The position numbers and the translations under genes were made by a program. Below, piece by piece: positions 54,782 through 64,000 of a stretch of 64,000 nucleotides of DNA (the first letter of the stretch is position 1; every line of letters starts with the position of its first letter). The stretch is from Penicillium oxalicum (lineage: Eukaryota; Ascomycota; Eurotiomycetes; Eurotiales; Aspergillaceae). Below the pieces are notes generated by a model that saw only the letters and a list, made by a program, of their open reading frames with translations, was not told where the DNA came from and made no database searches. The stretch lies in NCBI RefSeq assembly GCF_001723175.1, contig NC_064650.1:4154001-4218000 (forward strand), read 5' to 3'.

Positions 54782-55705
54782 TCTTTTTGTTTTAATTTTT
54801 AATTTCTTATATTTTTTTGTTGAGGGAGGGGGGTTCTGTTTGAGCTTGTGTTGGTGATTTGAAATGGAATCAAGTAGGTTTTGAAAAAGGGAGAAAGAGG
54901 AATAGAGTACCTCACGAGAACCGAGTTGGGAAGATGCGCCCTGAGTCAGGTGTGTTGTCGTGGATACGGAATAGTCCTACTCCCTCGGGGAAAAAAAACG
55001 GGTGGTAGTACAAGGGAGTGCTTTTGCCAGAGAAAAGCAAGAACCAAGAGAAGATGACTCTTTAAACTGGTCCCGGTGACCCGGTGGGATGAGATGAACG
55101 GCGCATCCCACTTGTGTGAAGCGGCCCGTTATCGGCCTCCTCCACGCCAAGTACTCCAAAAGGACTGACAATCCGATCCGAACAGAGGGAGAACCAAATT
55201 CCGGGACTGATAAGTAGGAGGAGAGGCCTCTCCTATTATGGTCTAGCGGCATCGGTGGAGTCAGGGTCTATAATCACATGCCAGTGGAAACGCGCCAACT
55301 CCAAGTCTCATCGAGGATCCAAGACTCCTAACTGCTGAAAACTGGCACATCAAGGCGAGAACTCCCTCTCTCCATCGGAGATGACGGGAATCACATATTC
55401 AAATGTTATACATATCATGGGGGAAAAATTCTGGGTTGACATCCACGATGATCAAAACCGACTAAAGCAAGGGAAGCGAGCACACCCATTGTTCATCGAT
55501 GGTGTAGTGAACGGTCAGTAGCGTCCTACCGAATGGAGGCTCAACCCACATATTCTTGCTTTTCTCTTTCTCTTTCTCTGGAGGAAGACCGGTGGCCCCC
55601 CACCGGGTCCGACATTGGCGGAGGGACCGCCCCCCTTCCCCTATCTTCTTGAATCTCCAGAGAACGGCGCAAGGGTCAGCAGTTCCCGCCCCCTTCACCC
55701 TTTCC
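54782..55705. other. Intergenic between DUF4202 and the first Zn2Cys6 gene
   Basis: About 920 bp that must hold the DUF4202 gene promoter and the 3' end of the regulator. No gene is seen. A CTTTCT repeat lies near 55558-55576. Confidence 0.45.
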
Positions 55706-57729
55706 TCATCGTGGGATCGGTCCCTGATGATATCCCGCGTATCCGGGGACTGCCACCGATGGCGGTGGGTGTGATGGGTAGGACCCCCGATTCATTCCAT
55801 AATCAGCCGGTCCTTCTCGCAACATCTTCTCCAGGGACGCCGACTTGCGCTCGAAATCTTCCAGGGGTTGATCCAGTCCCCACTTGCGCTTGCAGTAGTG
55901 CAACAGATCGCGTACGTAGGAGAGACAGCGAAAGGCACGCGGCCGACCGTTGATCCGATCCTCCACGGCAAGGAGAGGGGCCTCCGGCGTCCCCGCCGGC
56001 ACCGGCGGAGGGGTGGGCATGACCGGACTCAGCAAGAATTCAAAGTCGTCGGTCAGGATGTGAACAAAGACGTGGCCCACCTGCTGGACACGAGTGATGT
56101 CCAGAAAAGTGACAAACGGTAACGCACTCGGATTCTCCAGCACCTGGTGGATCTGGCTGATAAAGTCCAGGCAGCGGTCAAAGAGGAGGGCTTTGTTGTA
56201 GTCACCCAGGACGGGATATCGATTGGATGGCGACAGCAGAATGATGGTGGTGTAGAGCAGTTCCAGCCGATACAGCAGAGAGAAGTGTTTGGGCGCACTG
56301 GGGGGACATTCGTGGTACCAGTCACGGGCTTGGGCGCAGAGGGTCCAGATTTGCGCAATGGGCTGGGGGGACGGCTCGCGGGAGCTGTAATACATGTCGT
56401 GATAGCCCGCAGACAGAATCTTGCGGATTCGAACAATGTGTAGGGACGGGGCAGGGTTGCGAAGGAAGATGGACTTGTACTCGGCGGTCGAGGATGAAGT
56501 ATCGGTGGCTGGCAGCGCCACATTCACTGACTCGTCGGAGAAGGTAAACGTCTGGTGGAGTGCAGAGCTCATGCCGCTACCGAAGAGAGTTTCCATCAGC
56601 CAAAAGAAAGACAAGAATCACTAAAGGACGACGAAAAGAAGAAAGAAGGAAGGAAGGAAGGAAGGGAAAAAAAAGGCAAAGCACAATAAATGGTGGCATC
56701 AACTCCATCAACTTACCGATCCAGAGAATAGAGACAGTGAAAGACTCGCCGGCGCATGTCGAGGCGATCAGGACTCAAAGACACTTCGGCCGGAGGGTCT
56801 TGGTGCAGACCCAGATCAATGGCCACTCGAATGGCCATCCCGACGAGGTACCAGCTACGGAACCGACCCGGATCCGCCAGGGCATATTGCGCCAAGAGAA
56901 GGATGGCTTGGACACAGGTGATGGATCCGGGCCGAAAGACATCGTCGGCGTAGATGAGGGCCTCGGATACCAGCGCCAGCGCGCGCTGGTTGTTGCGATC
57001 GTTCTTTTGATAGGAGACCGAGGCGGAGGCGATTGCGAGGACCAAGCGCACCGTCCAGTGGTCAAAGGGTTTGGCGAATCGACCGTCCGATTGATAAACC
57101 GCATCGACCGAGGTCCAGAAGCTCGTCTCCACAAAGAAGGGGAATTGGATAAAGACATTATCAAAGTAGTACTGCAAGAGAGGAGTGGCTTCATGTCGCG
57201 CCGGCAATGGATTCGGGGTGCGCGGGGGTGGATATCCCACGGTGGCGACCGACAGGAGGAGATTCGCGAAGCTGGTCTTGGAGGTGATGCCCTGAAAGTC
57301 GCGCGACGTCGCATTCACCGACAAGAAGCCAAAGTCCCCGACCAGGTCGTCAATGTCGGACACTTCCCGGTGATGGGCCGACCCAACGGGCCCGTCGGAG
57401 GCCGTGGAGGTGATGGACATTTCGCGCACCACCCCATTCGCGTTGTCCGAGGGGATGGAATTTTGACGATGGCGGAGGAGGGCGATCTTCTGTTCGAGCT
57501 TTTCACAGTAGCCCTCGAGTGAGGCCACATAGCTGCGCTCTTTTCCCTTGGCGAACTCATCGCTGGCGCCCGAGCACAGGGCCTCTTTGCCCACCTTTTC
57601 ACAGGCGGAGCAGGCGGGGAGCTTGCCATCGCACTTGATTTTGGCGGTCCGACAGCGTGAACACGCAGCCACCGGCCGACTGACCTTCAAATGAGGGTTA
57701 TCCAGGAAGCTGTTGGCCATGGCGGGCAT
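55706..57729 (-). CDS. Zn2Cys6 transcription factor
   Basis: Two exons (57729-56717, 56576-55706; 140-nt intron) encode 627 aa. A zinc cluster lies near residues 22-53 (CSRCRTAKIKCDGKLPACSAC, shown here as the key run; last Cys in the EALC segment), with spacing C-x2-C-x6-C-x6-C-x2-C-x8-C. A short linker and coiled coil (SYVASLEGYCEKLEQKIALL) follow. The middle-homology fungal regulatory domain (about 165-370, including RSWYLVGMAIRVAIDLGLHQ and DMRRRVFHCLYSLDR) spans the intron. The C-terminal part ends in a Pro-rich tail. Proteins of this type bind CGG half-sites as dimers in the nucleus. I do not recognise the specific target pathway. The intron acceptor (GGTAG at 56577) was chosen because it keeps frame and gives SLDRGMSSALHQ. 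It is divergent from another Zn2Cys6 gene. Confidence 0.88.
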
Positions 57730-60700
57730 CGAGGCAGCTCATGGCCCACCCTCAAGGGGGACCTGGTCAAGAGAGACGGGGGGCCAACTGCCCAGCTGGA
57801 AAGACACGAAGGGTGGAGGCAGGAGACTAGAACCCCTCCGCGAAAGAGAGGAACGATAAGACCGAGCAGAGAAGAAGTGAATGGGGCCAGATCAAGCGCT
57901 AAGGTTGTGCTGACAGGCTGCTGACCGCTGACTGACTCGTCACGTTTTGTTCTTTTTTCTTTTCTCTCTCTCTCTCTCTCTTTTTTTTTCGCCTTCTTTT
58001 TTTTACCTTCTTGTTCTTTCGTAGGGCTGTTCTCCCCACACGCAGGAAGTGCGGAAAAACAGGGGAGAATGATGGGCGGAGAGGAATGGGAGACAACGTC
58101 CACTGGCTGTGGAGGAGGAGGTGGACTAAGTCGGACTACTACTAGTATGCCTCCTCGTACTGCCACTACTGCCACTCCCACGCTTAGAGGTACCGTAGGA
58201 GCTGTACGACTGTCGAATCCAGGAACTGTGGCAGCGCTGTCTCGGAGGGGTTGTAGCCGGGCAAATCTTTCGACTATAGTGGAAGGACTCCACCGACACT
58301 CGAGTTTGCAGGATTTTTGAAATTTCAGTTTCCTCAAACGAGACCCAAAGGAAAAAAAAAAAAACGGGCGATCAAAAGGGATAAGCTACACCCGACTGGG
58401 AGAAGGGAGAATGTCAAAGGTGAAGAGACTGGAGACGTGAAGAGCGCCCCGCTCTCCCAAGGCCGTCCTGGGCAGTCCAGATGGAGCCCCCCCACCAGAT
58501 CGTCACGCATCGACCATCGGACGCAAGTGCTGGACCGAACCGGGGGAACAGTAAACCGAAGCACGAATCAATCCAACCCGTGCATCTTCGACCATGGAGA
58601 TTGTGGATTGGACACAACTCGAAAAAGAGCTCTGCGGCCGAAAGTCTTTATCCAAATTCTGGACCGTGAGAAGGCCCCCGGACCATGGAATAGACCTCGA
58701 GGGTCAGCCAGAGAGGGTCAATGACCCGTTTCGATTATGGCAGAGTTGGCAATCCCGGGAACCTTTCTGAAGCGATGATAGTGCCGGAGATCTAGTCTTC
58801 TCAGCCGATGGAGATGGAGGTTCCATGTCGTCTCACAGACAATGATCTGATTTGGGTACTCTCCGACTGTCCAACACCACCATGTGAGGATTGGACGGTG
58901 CACGTCTGCTGCTCTGTGGCTGGTCGGTTACGTTGGAAGAGACAACGCCCTCCTCGCTTCGCAGTGGCTTCGCATTTGAACTGACTTGGGTTTCAACATG
59001 GACGGGAAGGCCAGATCTCGACCTCGACTCATGGTCACATGCTTATCTCAGACGCGCTGCGCGACTATTGTCTTGATTCGGGAAACTGTCGGTCACGATA
59101 TAAGACTGATTCAGACCCAATCCCTATGTACACAAGCAGCAATCAGGCTTCTCTCCCCCCCCTCGACGCTTTGCGCACCGCTCGAGGAAACGTCTCCAAG
59201 CCTGCAAATCAGGCATCTGTCACTGTCATCCTTGGGACGTGTACCGGTGTTCAGGGAGGGAGGATTAGCAGAGGAAATTGTCCGATGGGCCATTTCCTGG
59301 GTCGCTACGGATTGCCCGGGTCTGGAGGAGAAGATGTGAACCTGGGGATGACTCGTGCGCGGCCATCGACCAAGCTTTCAAGTATGAATCGATAACATGG
59401 CCGCGGAACCAATGACCGACACGCAGGTTCACGGTCAATGCTTCCATGTGGAGACGGGTGGCGTCGATGGGACGTCTCCGCGTCCATCGCAGCAGTGTAC
59501 TCAACCATTGAAGTTCCTGGACTCGATATCTAACCCGACAGGGACAGATACCGAGATTAAAATGTGGTACTTGGGCACTATGGACAATGACCAGTCCACA
59601 CAGTATGATTATTCGACCGGCCCTTGGCGATTCGCAAACTCCTCTGCTTCCATCCGGATTCTGTCCGCTCGCCTTTGTCGGTCTCGTGGTCCGTGCCACT
59701 GGTTCATCGAGCTCGAAAGTTTCCTCTTTTGCTGGGTCCTCCTGTTCCCCAGTCCCCGCGTGCCCATGGTTCGATGGTCTGGCGGGTTGATCGCCCGAGA
59801 GGTATGCGTGGGGGGGTCTTTTTTACATCTGCTGGATAACTGATGACTTATGAGATATCGTCTGACCACCTTGGGTTCATAGGGTCTTGTCCAAGGCCTC
59901 AATTCCTTTCTGGGCTAGATGAGGTCGAGCATGAAAATGCCTGGACTGACCGTAGAGGGTCTTCCTCATTCCCAATCTAATCTAGCCTGGCAGCCAGTTG
60001 TGTACTACGGACAATGGTACCCAAACGCTTCTCATCGGGGAAAAAGAAAGGAGGAGGGGAGGGGGAAGCAGCGAAGCTGGAACCAAGCCGAGTCGGTGTG
60101 ACCCAATTGAGGAAGCCCATCGTCGCCAGAAGCAGGGCTGCGTGGCTCTGAACCTATCATATTTGTGCCCAACGGGAGGAGTCGCTGGGAGAGGAGAGGC
60201 GACAGTATTCATCATCATTTGCAACGTGCCCGGACACATCCACGGTTCGGCCCAACCGGAATGTGCCGCAGAAGATGGCGACTGTACAATCCGTCCGGTG
60301 GACGACAAGTCCCCTTGGTCCTGTGGGCCTCCTCGTCCGGGACCTTTCCTTCTCGGACAGATGAACTGATTTGATATAGAATGAGATTTGTCCTGTGAGT
60401 CCATCGACACGGGAGCCCTCTTTTCGTGATGCCTTTCGGTGCGACCTCGTCGCCTGTCGAGCATCGTTGCGTTTGTGCTCTCTGCCCTGGGTCCTTGCTG
60501 CTGCATGTGTCTGATCGTCCATCGACTTGGCAAGACAGCGCACAAGGCAATGCATTTTGAAACGGCGAGACCCGACCCTCACGAGCAATCGTTGAACCCG
60601 TTTTTCCCGTCGTTCCATCACTTTATCTCTCACTAATCGGGATCAATTCGGTTCCCCTCGCTGTCTGCCACGGGCAACCTCCATACCCGTGCGACAGCGT

Positions 60701-61589
60701 CCAGTTCAAATCTCTTCGATCTCGTAGCCTAAGCTCTCTGACCTGCTTCACTATTGTCTTGTAGATCGAAGGTCCAGGTTGTAATTGCCCCCAGTGCACT
60801 AAGGGAGTTCTAGGTTCTGACGGACCCACGCTGCTCTTTGGGGGCGAGCTTCTGGCTTCCACTGGCCTCCTGTCTTTATTTTATTTTTATTTTTATTTTT
60901 TTGCTCTCCTGGGATCTTTTCTCTCGTGCATCCCCATCTCTTCAGTGACCGAATCGTCTGAGCTCTTGGGGGGGGGCACCCCTCCAAAGGATCATCCCCA
61001 CCATCGTCCACCAGCTCCACCAAAGACCCTCCTCCGTCTTGTTCGCATCCTTCATCTCATCCCACTGAGCCCCCCCTACCGACCGAGCTGGGGCGCGGCT
61101 GTGGCCCATTCGACTCCTCGCCCGGACCGTCAAGATCCGTGACCCAAGATTCAAGACCCATCTGGACTCTTTCACCAAGTGTACCCTACCCGGTTCGTCT
61201 CCATCCGAAATACCACCCCCCTCGTTTCCGCCATCACTTTTTCTCCTCGGCTCTCCCAATCCATCCGTCGATCGCTCCTCACGCGCCGACCCGCCTCAAT
61301 CTTTCCCTCCCCCCATCTTCGTGCTCACTTTGACTGTTCAGGGTCCACGGTCCACGGTCCAGACTGTTGATTCTGTTCATCCCGCTCATCTTACTCACCC
61401 TACTCACCTTTTCCACCCGCACTTCCTTTCCCCCTCCAGCCGCATGACAGGACCATGTCGATCGCGGCAAGAGCATCTACTGAACCGACGCAGCGTGCTT
61501 TGAATGGCAATCACCACCACCGCCCGTGCATGTGATTGCTCTCTTTTTCGTCCACCTTGCCCCTGGGATTGGCGATTCACCCACGAGCC
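57730..61589. promoter_or_regulatory. 3.9-kb divergent region between two Zn2Cys6 genes
   Basis: No supported gene in about 3.9 kb. A polypyrimidine block with (TC)n lies at about 57945-58020, a TTTTA-type repeat at about 60882-60902, and a double GGTCCAC repeat near 61340-61357. The longest open frames (up to about 187 aa) overlap on both strands and have Arg/Pro/Ser-rich, non-protein-like composition. Long 5' regions are common for fungal regulators. A non-coding transcript is possible but not shown. Confidence 0.5.
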
Positions 61590-64000
61590 ATGACCCAGAG
61601 CGCCCACAACTACGAAGGGCACCTTTCCCCCGATCCCTACGCATTGGAGACACCGGATGGCCGCATCGCACACACCTTGACGGCCTGCACGAGGTGTCGA
61701 AAGGTACGCTGCACATTGAACTGCATTCTCTTTGCTTGTTGGTCCCCATGGTCGTCTCTGGTCCTCGATCCCGGAGCCGGTTGACTGGGAAGATGAGGAT
61801 CGAGGCCTGTGAATGAAAGGGGCACGAAAAAAGAAGAGGGGGAGAGAGAAAAAAAAGGAGAACCAAAAATAAAAGCAAGAAGGAGAGAGAGAATGTGTGC
61901 GGAGAAGAAGGAGAAACGGCACTGTCTTGATCAACTTCCCATTTACAAGAACGCTCACTAACGACCAGACTCATTCTTCCAGCGGAAATCAAGATGTGAT
62001 CCGGGGATTCCTCGCTGCGCGCCCTGCGAACGAAGCAATGCGAGATGCGTGTACTACGACACGGCTCGCGCCCAGACGGTCTCGCGCACACATATCGTTT
62101 CCTTACGAGAAAAGGCCCGTGCTCTTGAAAAAGAGCTGGCCAAAGCGGAGCAAGAGATTCAACACACGGCCGATGCTGAGTTGATGGTGCGGGGTGCGGG
62201 CCGCATCCGCTTCTCCGATAACGACGAGCCTCGATACTTGGGCGCCTCGAGTGGGATCGCCATGAGTCGTCTGGTCATGGAAATCGCCAAGCAGAATACA
62301 GACTCGAAAAGCATCAAGGATGTCGTTCCGGAATTGACCGCCCAAGAGATCAGAGCGGCCTTTGCGCAGGAGGACACAAAGCCCACCTCCAAGGTCTATC
62401 CGATGATCAGCTCGATCCCGTCGGATAGCCTGCCCCCGCGAAACTTGACGGAGAGACTCATCGATCTCTTCGTGGTCAAAGGTAGGGAATAGACATGGCC
62501 CTCTTCGATCACATGCGTCGATGCCGGATCCTTCCAGGATAGGCCGGGAAAACTCCCCTGCCCCCGCGCGGACTCTTTGGCTGACATCTCCTCCCGCGCA
62601 CTCCCTAGCCCAGGCACTGCTCCCGACGCTACACATCCCGAGCTTCCGTCGAGAGGCCGAAGAGGTGTTTGATGGATCCAACGATCCATGCCATAATTTC
62701 CAATTACGAATGGTGATTGCCATCAGCATGCAGAAACTGAGTCCTGACTACGCCGGCTTGGCGGACAGCTTCTACCTGGCCGCGCTTCCCTTTTTGGAGC
62801 CAACCCTGAAGCGGATGGACTTGCGGGCACTGCAATGCCTCGTCTTGATCGCCCAGTACTCCATGCTAACTCCAACGAGGACTGCCTCATATTGGGTGGT
62901 CGGCACGGCTATGCGGATGTGCCAGGACTTGGGCTTCTGCGAAGAAGCGACCATCACCCAGTCGTCTGATGGAAAGCCGCTGAACCCCTTGGAGCTGGAT
63001 ATGCGTCGAAGGCTCTTCTGGATCGTCTCCTCCATGGAATTCGGTCTGTCACACAGTCTGGGCCGGACGAGTGCCTGGAGTGTGACGCATGATAACGTCA
63101 ATGTCCATTTCTTTGAATTGGTGGACGATCGCTACATTACCGCAGACGGCATCAACCCCCACGCCAAGCCTGTCCTGGCGAAGTGTATCGCGATCCACTT
63201 TTTCAAGATGCGCATTCTCCAACTGGAGGTGCGACGGATGCTGTACTTGAACCGACGAGAGACGCCAACGCACGACCAGGACCCTTGGTTTCACCACATG
63301 CTCGCGAAAGTGGATGAGTGGGTAGACAACTGCCCCAAGAATGACGACGGCTCAGGCTTGAATGTGAAGTGGTATGTTTCCAACGTGATCACCGGTCTAG
63401 CATAGAGCTGTGTCATCTCCTTTGGGCGCCAAGTTCATCACTGACCAAGGGCCCTCCTCCCTTTCCCCCTTTTCCTTACAGGTTCCAAGGTCGAAGGAAC
63501 ACCATGGTCATCCTCATGCATCGTCCAACTCCTCAGATTCCCGAGCCCTCGGTCCACGCTGCGCAGATCTGCTATGACGCAGCCACCTTTAACATCGCGA
63601 TGCATCACGAACAAACCCTCACGGGGTCGGTAGACCTTACCTGGATCTTCACCCAGTCTCTGTTCATGGTATTCAACATTGTGCTCTGGACCCTGTCCTA
63701 TCCAGAGATCCGCAAGGAGCATCCCATTGATGAGGTCCAGTCCTACCTGGACATGGCGCTGGAAGTGATTGTCCACGCGGCAGAGCGCTGGCCTGGCGTG
63801 CAGTCGGCCTTGATCCTCTACAAACGTCTAGTGGAGGCCTGCCTCAAGGCCTATTCTACCGAGGAATCGTTTGTGGTTCACTCCCCATCCAATCATCCCA
63901 CCCCAACTTCGTCGCAAGAGGTGGCCACCCCACCGGCCATGTCGAGCCCATCGACAAGTACAACGGCATCTCTCTACTCGCACACGCACCGCGCAGCATC
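61590..64000 (+). CDS. Zn2Cys6 transcription factor (3' end outside window)
   Basis: Exons 61590-61703, 61983-62481, 62609-63371 and 63482 to beyond 64000 are visible. The frame is still open at the window edge after about 630 codons. The zinc cluster C-x2-C-x6-C-x6-C-x2-C-x6-C (CTRCRK then RKSRCDPGIPRCAPC and the ARC end) is split by the 279-nt first intron between the second and third Cys. A coiled coil follows (VSLREKARALEKELAKAEQE), then RYLGASSGIAMSRLVMEIAK, a fungal regulatory middle domain with SFRREAEEVFDG and DMRRRLFWIVSSMEFGLSHS, and a Ser/Thr/Pro-rich tail that has just begun. The YYDTARA...SRTHIVSL linker resembles that of Ppr1-type regulators of nucleotide metabolism, but the target is unknown. 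Intron 2 ends at CCTAG (62608), restoring AQALLPTLHIP. Confidence 0.88.

Noticed and set aside
59982..60633. Overlapping 187- and 158-codon minus-strand frames in the gap between the two regulators
   Set aside because: Both are Arg/Ser/Pro-rich with no splice partners or motifs, and frames of similar length occur on the other strand at the same place.
55706..64000. A secondary-metabolite cluster around the two Zn2Cys6 genes
   Set aside because: No polyketide synthase, NRPS, terpene cyclase, P450 or transporter is visible nearby; neighbours are DUF4202 and ccc1.

Overview
This window reads as euchromatic nuclear DNA from a filamentous ascomycete, most likely a member of the Eurotiales (Aspergillus/Penicillium type). 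The evidence is many short introns (about 50-80 nt, with GTAAGT/GTATGT/GTGAGT-like donors, CTAAC/CTGAC-like branch sites and YAG acceptors), fungal-only families (Zn2Cys6 regulators, Ccc1, Psy4, F-box) and protein sequences close to what is known from Aspergillus. The genus is an inference from family resemblance; no database could be searched.

Layout. 1-8.2 kb: the 3' end of rad50, convergent with checkpoint clamp gene rad1; a tiny four-exon ost5 gene; gcn5, divergent from ost5; and a Rax1-like RGS/membrane protein. 8.8-15.3 kb: COP9 subunit csn7 and a divergent, intronless Cu(+)-transporting P-type ATPase. 15.9-25 kb: a prolyl-iminopeptidase-like hydrolase, an unrecognised acidic protein, psy4 (PP4 regulatory subunit 2) divergent from ade2, and a lone 168-aa ORF in AT-richer sequence. 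25.5-36 kb: a large disordered protein, then two secreted phosphoester hydrolases in tandem (a histidine acid phosphatase and an acid-sphingomyelinase-like enzyme). 37-48 kb: the GINS subunit psf3 (six exons), a coiled-coil protein with a centrosomin-like N-terminal motif, an F-box protein and mitochondrial Mn-SOD. 48-54.8 kb: spliceosome-disassembly factor spp382/ntr1, vacuolar iron transporter ccc1 and a DUF4202 protein. 55.7-64 kb: two divergent Zn2Cys6 regulators separated by almost 3.9 kb; the second runs off the window.

How the genes relate. Most are single-copy housekeeping genes with separate promoters rather than a cluster. Functional neighbours do occur: rad50, rad1 and psf3 (genome maintenance and replication), the phosphatase/sphingomyelinase tandem, and the metal genes (Cu ATPase, Ccc1, Mn-SOD). 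Several short intergenic regions are probably shared divergent promoters: ost5/gcn5, psy4/ade2 and sod/spp382. I found no transposase, CRISPR array, rRNA, convincing tRNA or biosynthetic gene cluster.

The main results of the reading are spliced gene models that simple open-frame inspection misses (ost5, psf3, the small psy4 exons, and introns whose length is a multiple of three in psy4 and ade2), a GC-AG intron in gcn5, an Asn-Asp in place of the usual His-Asp in the acid phosphatase, and promoter motifs that fit their genes (two TGACTC boxes before ade2, an MCB box before psf3, CACGTG before the acid phosphatase, five CCAAT boxes before ccc1). I see no strong case for a wholly undescribed system. 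The least explained items are the disordered protein with three arginine-rich repeats, the acidic unknown protein, and a possible small spliced gene near 17.5 kb.
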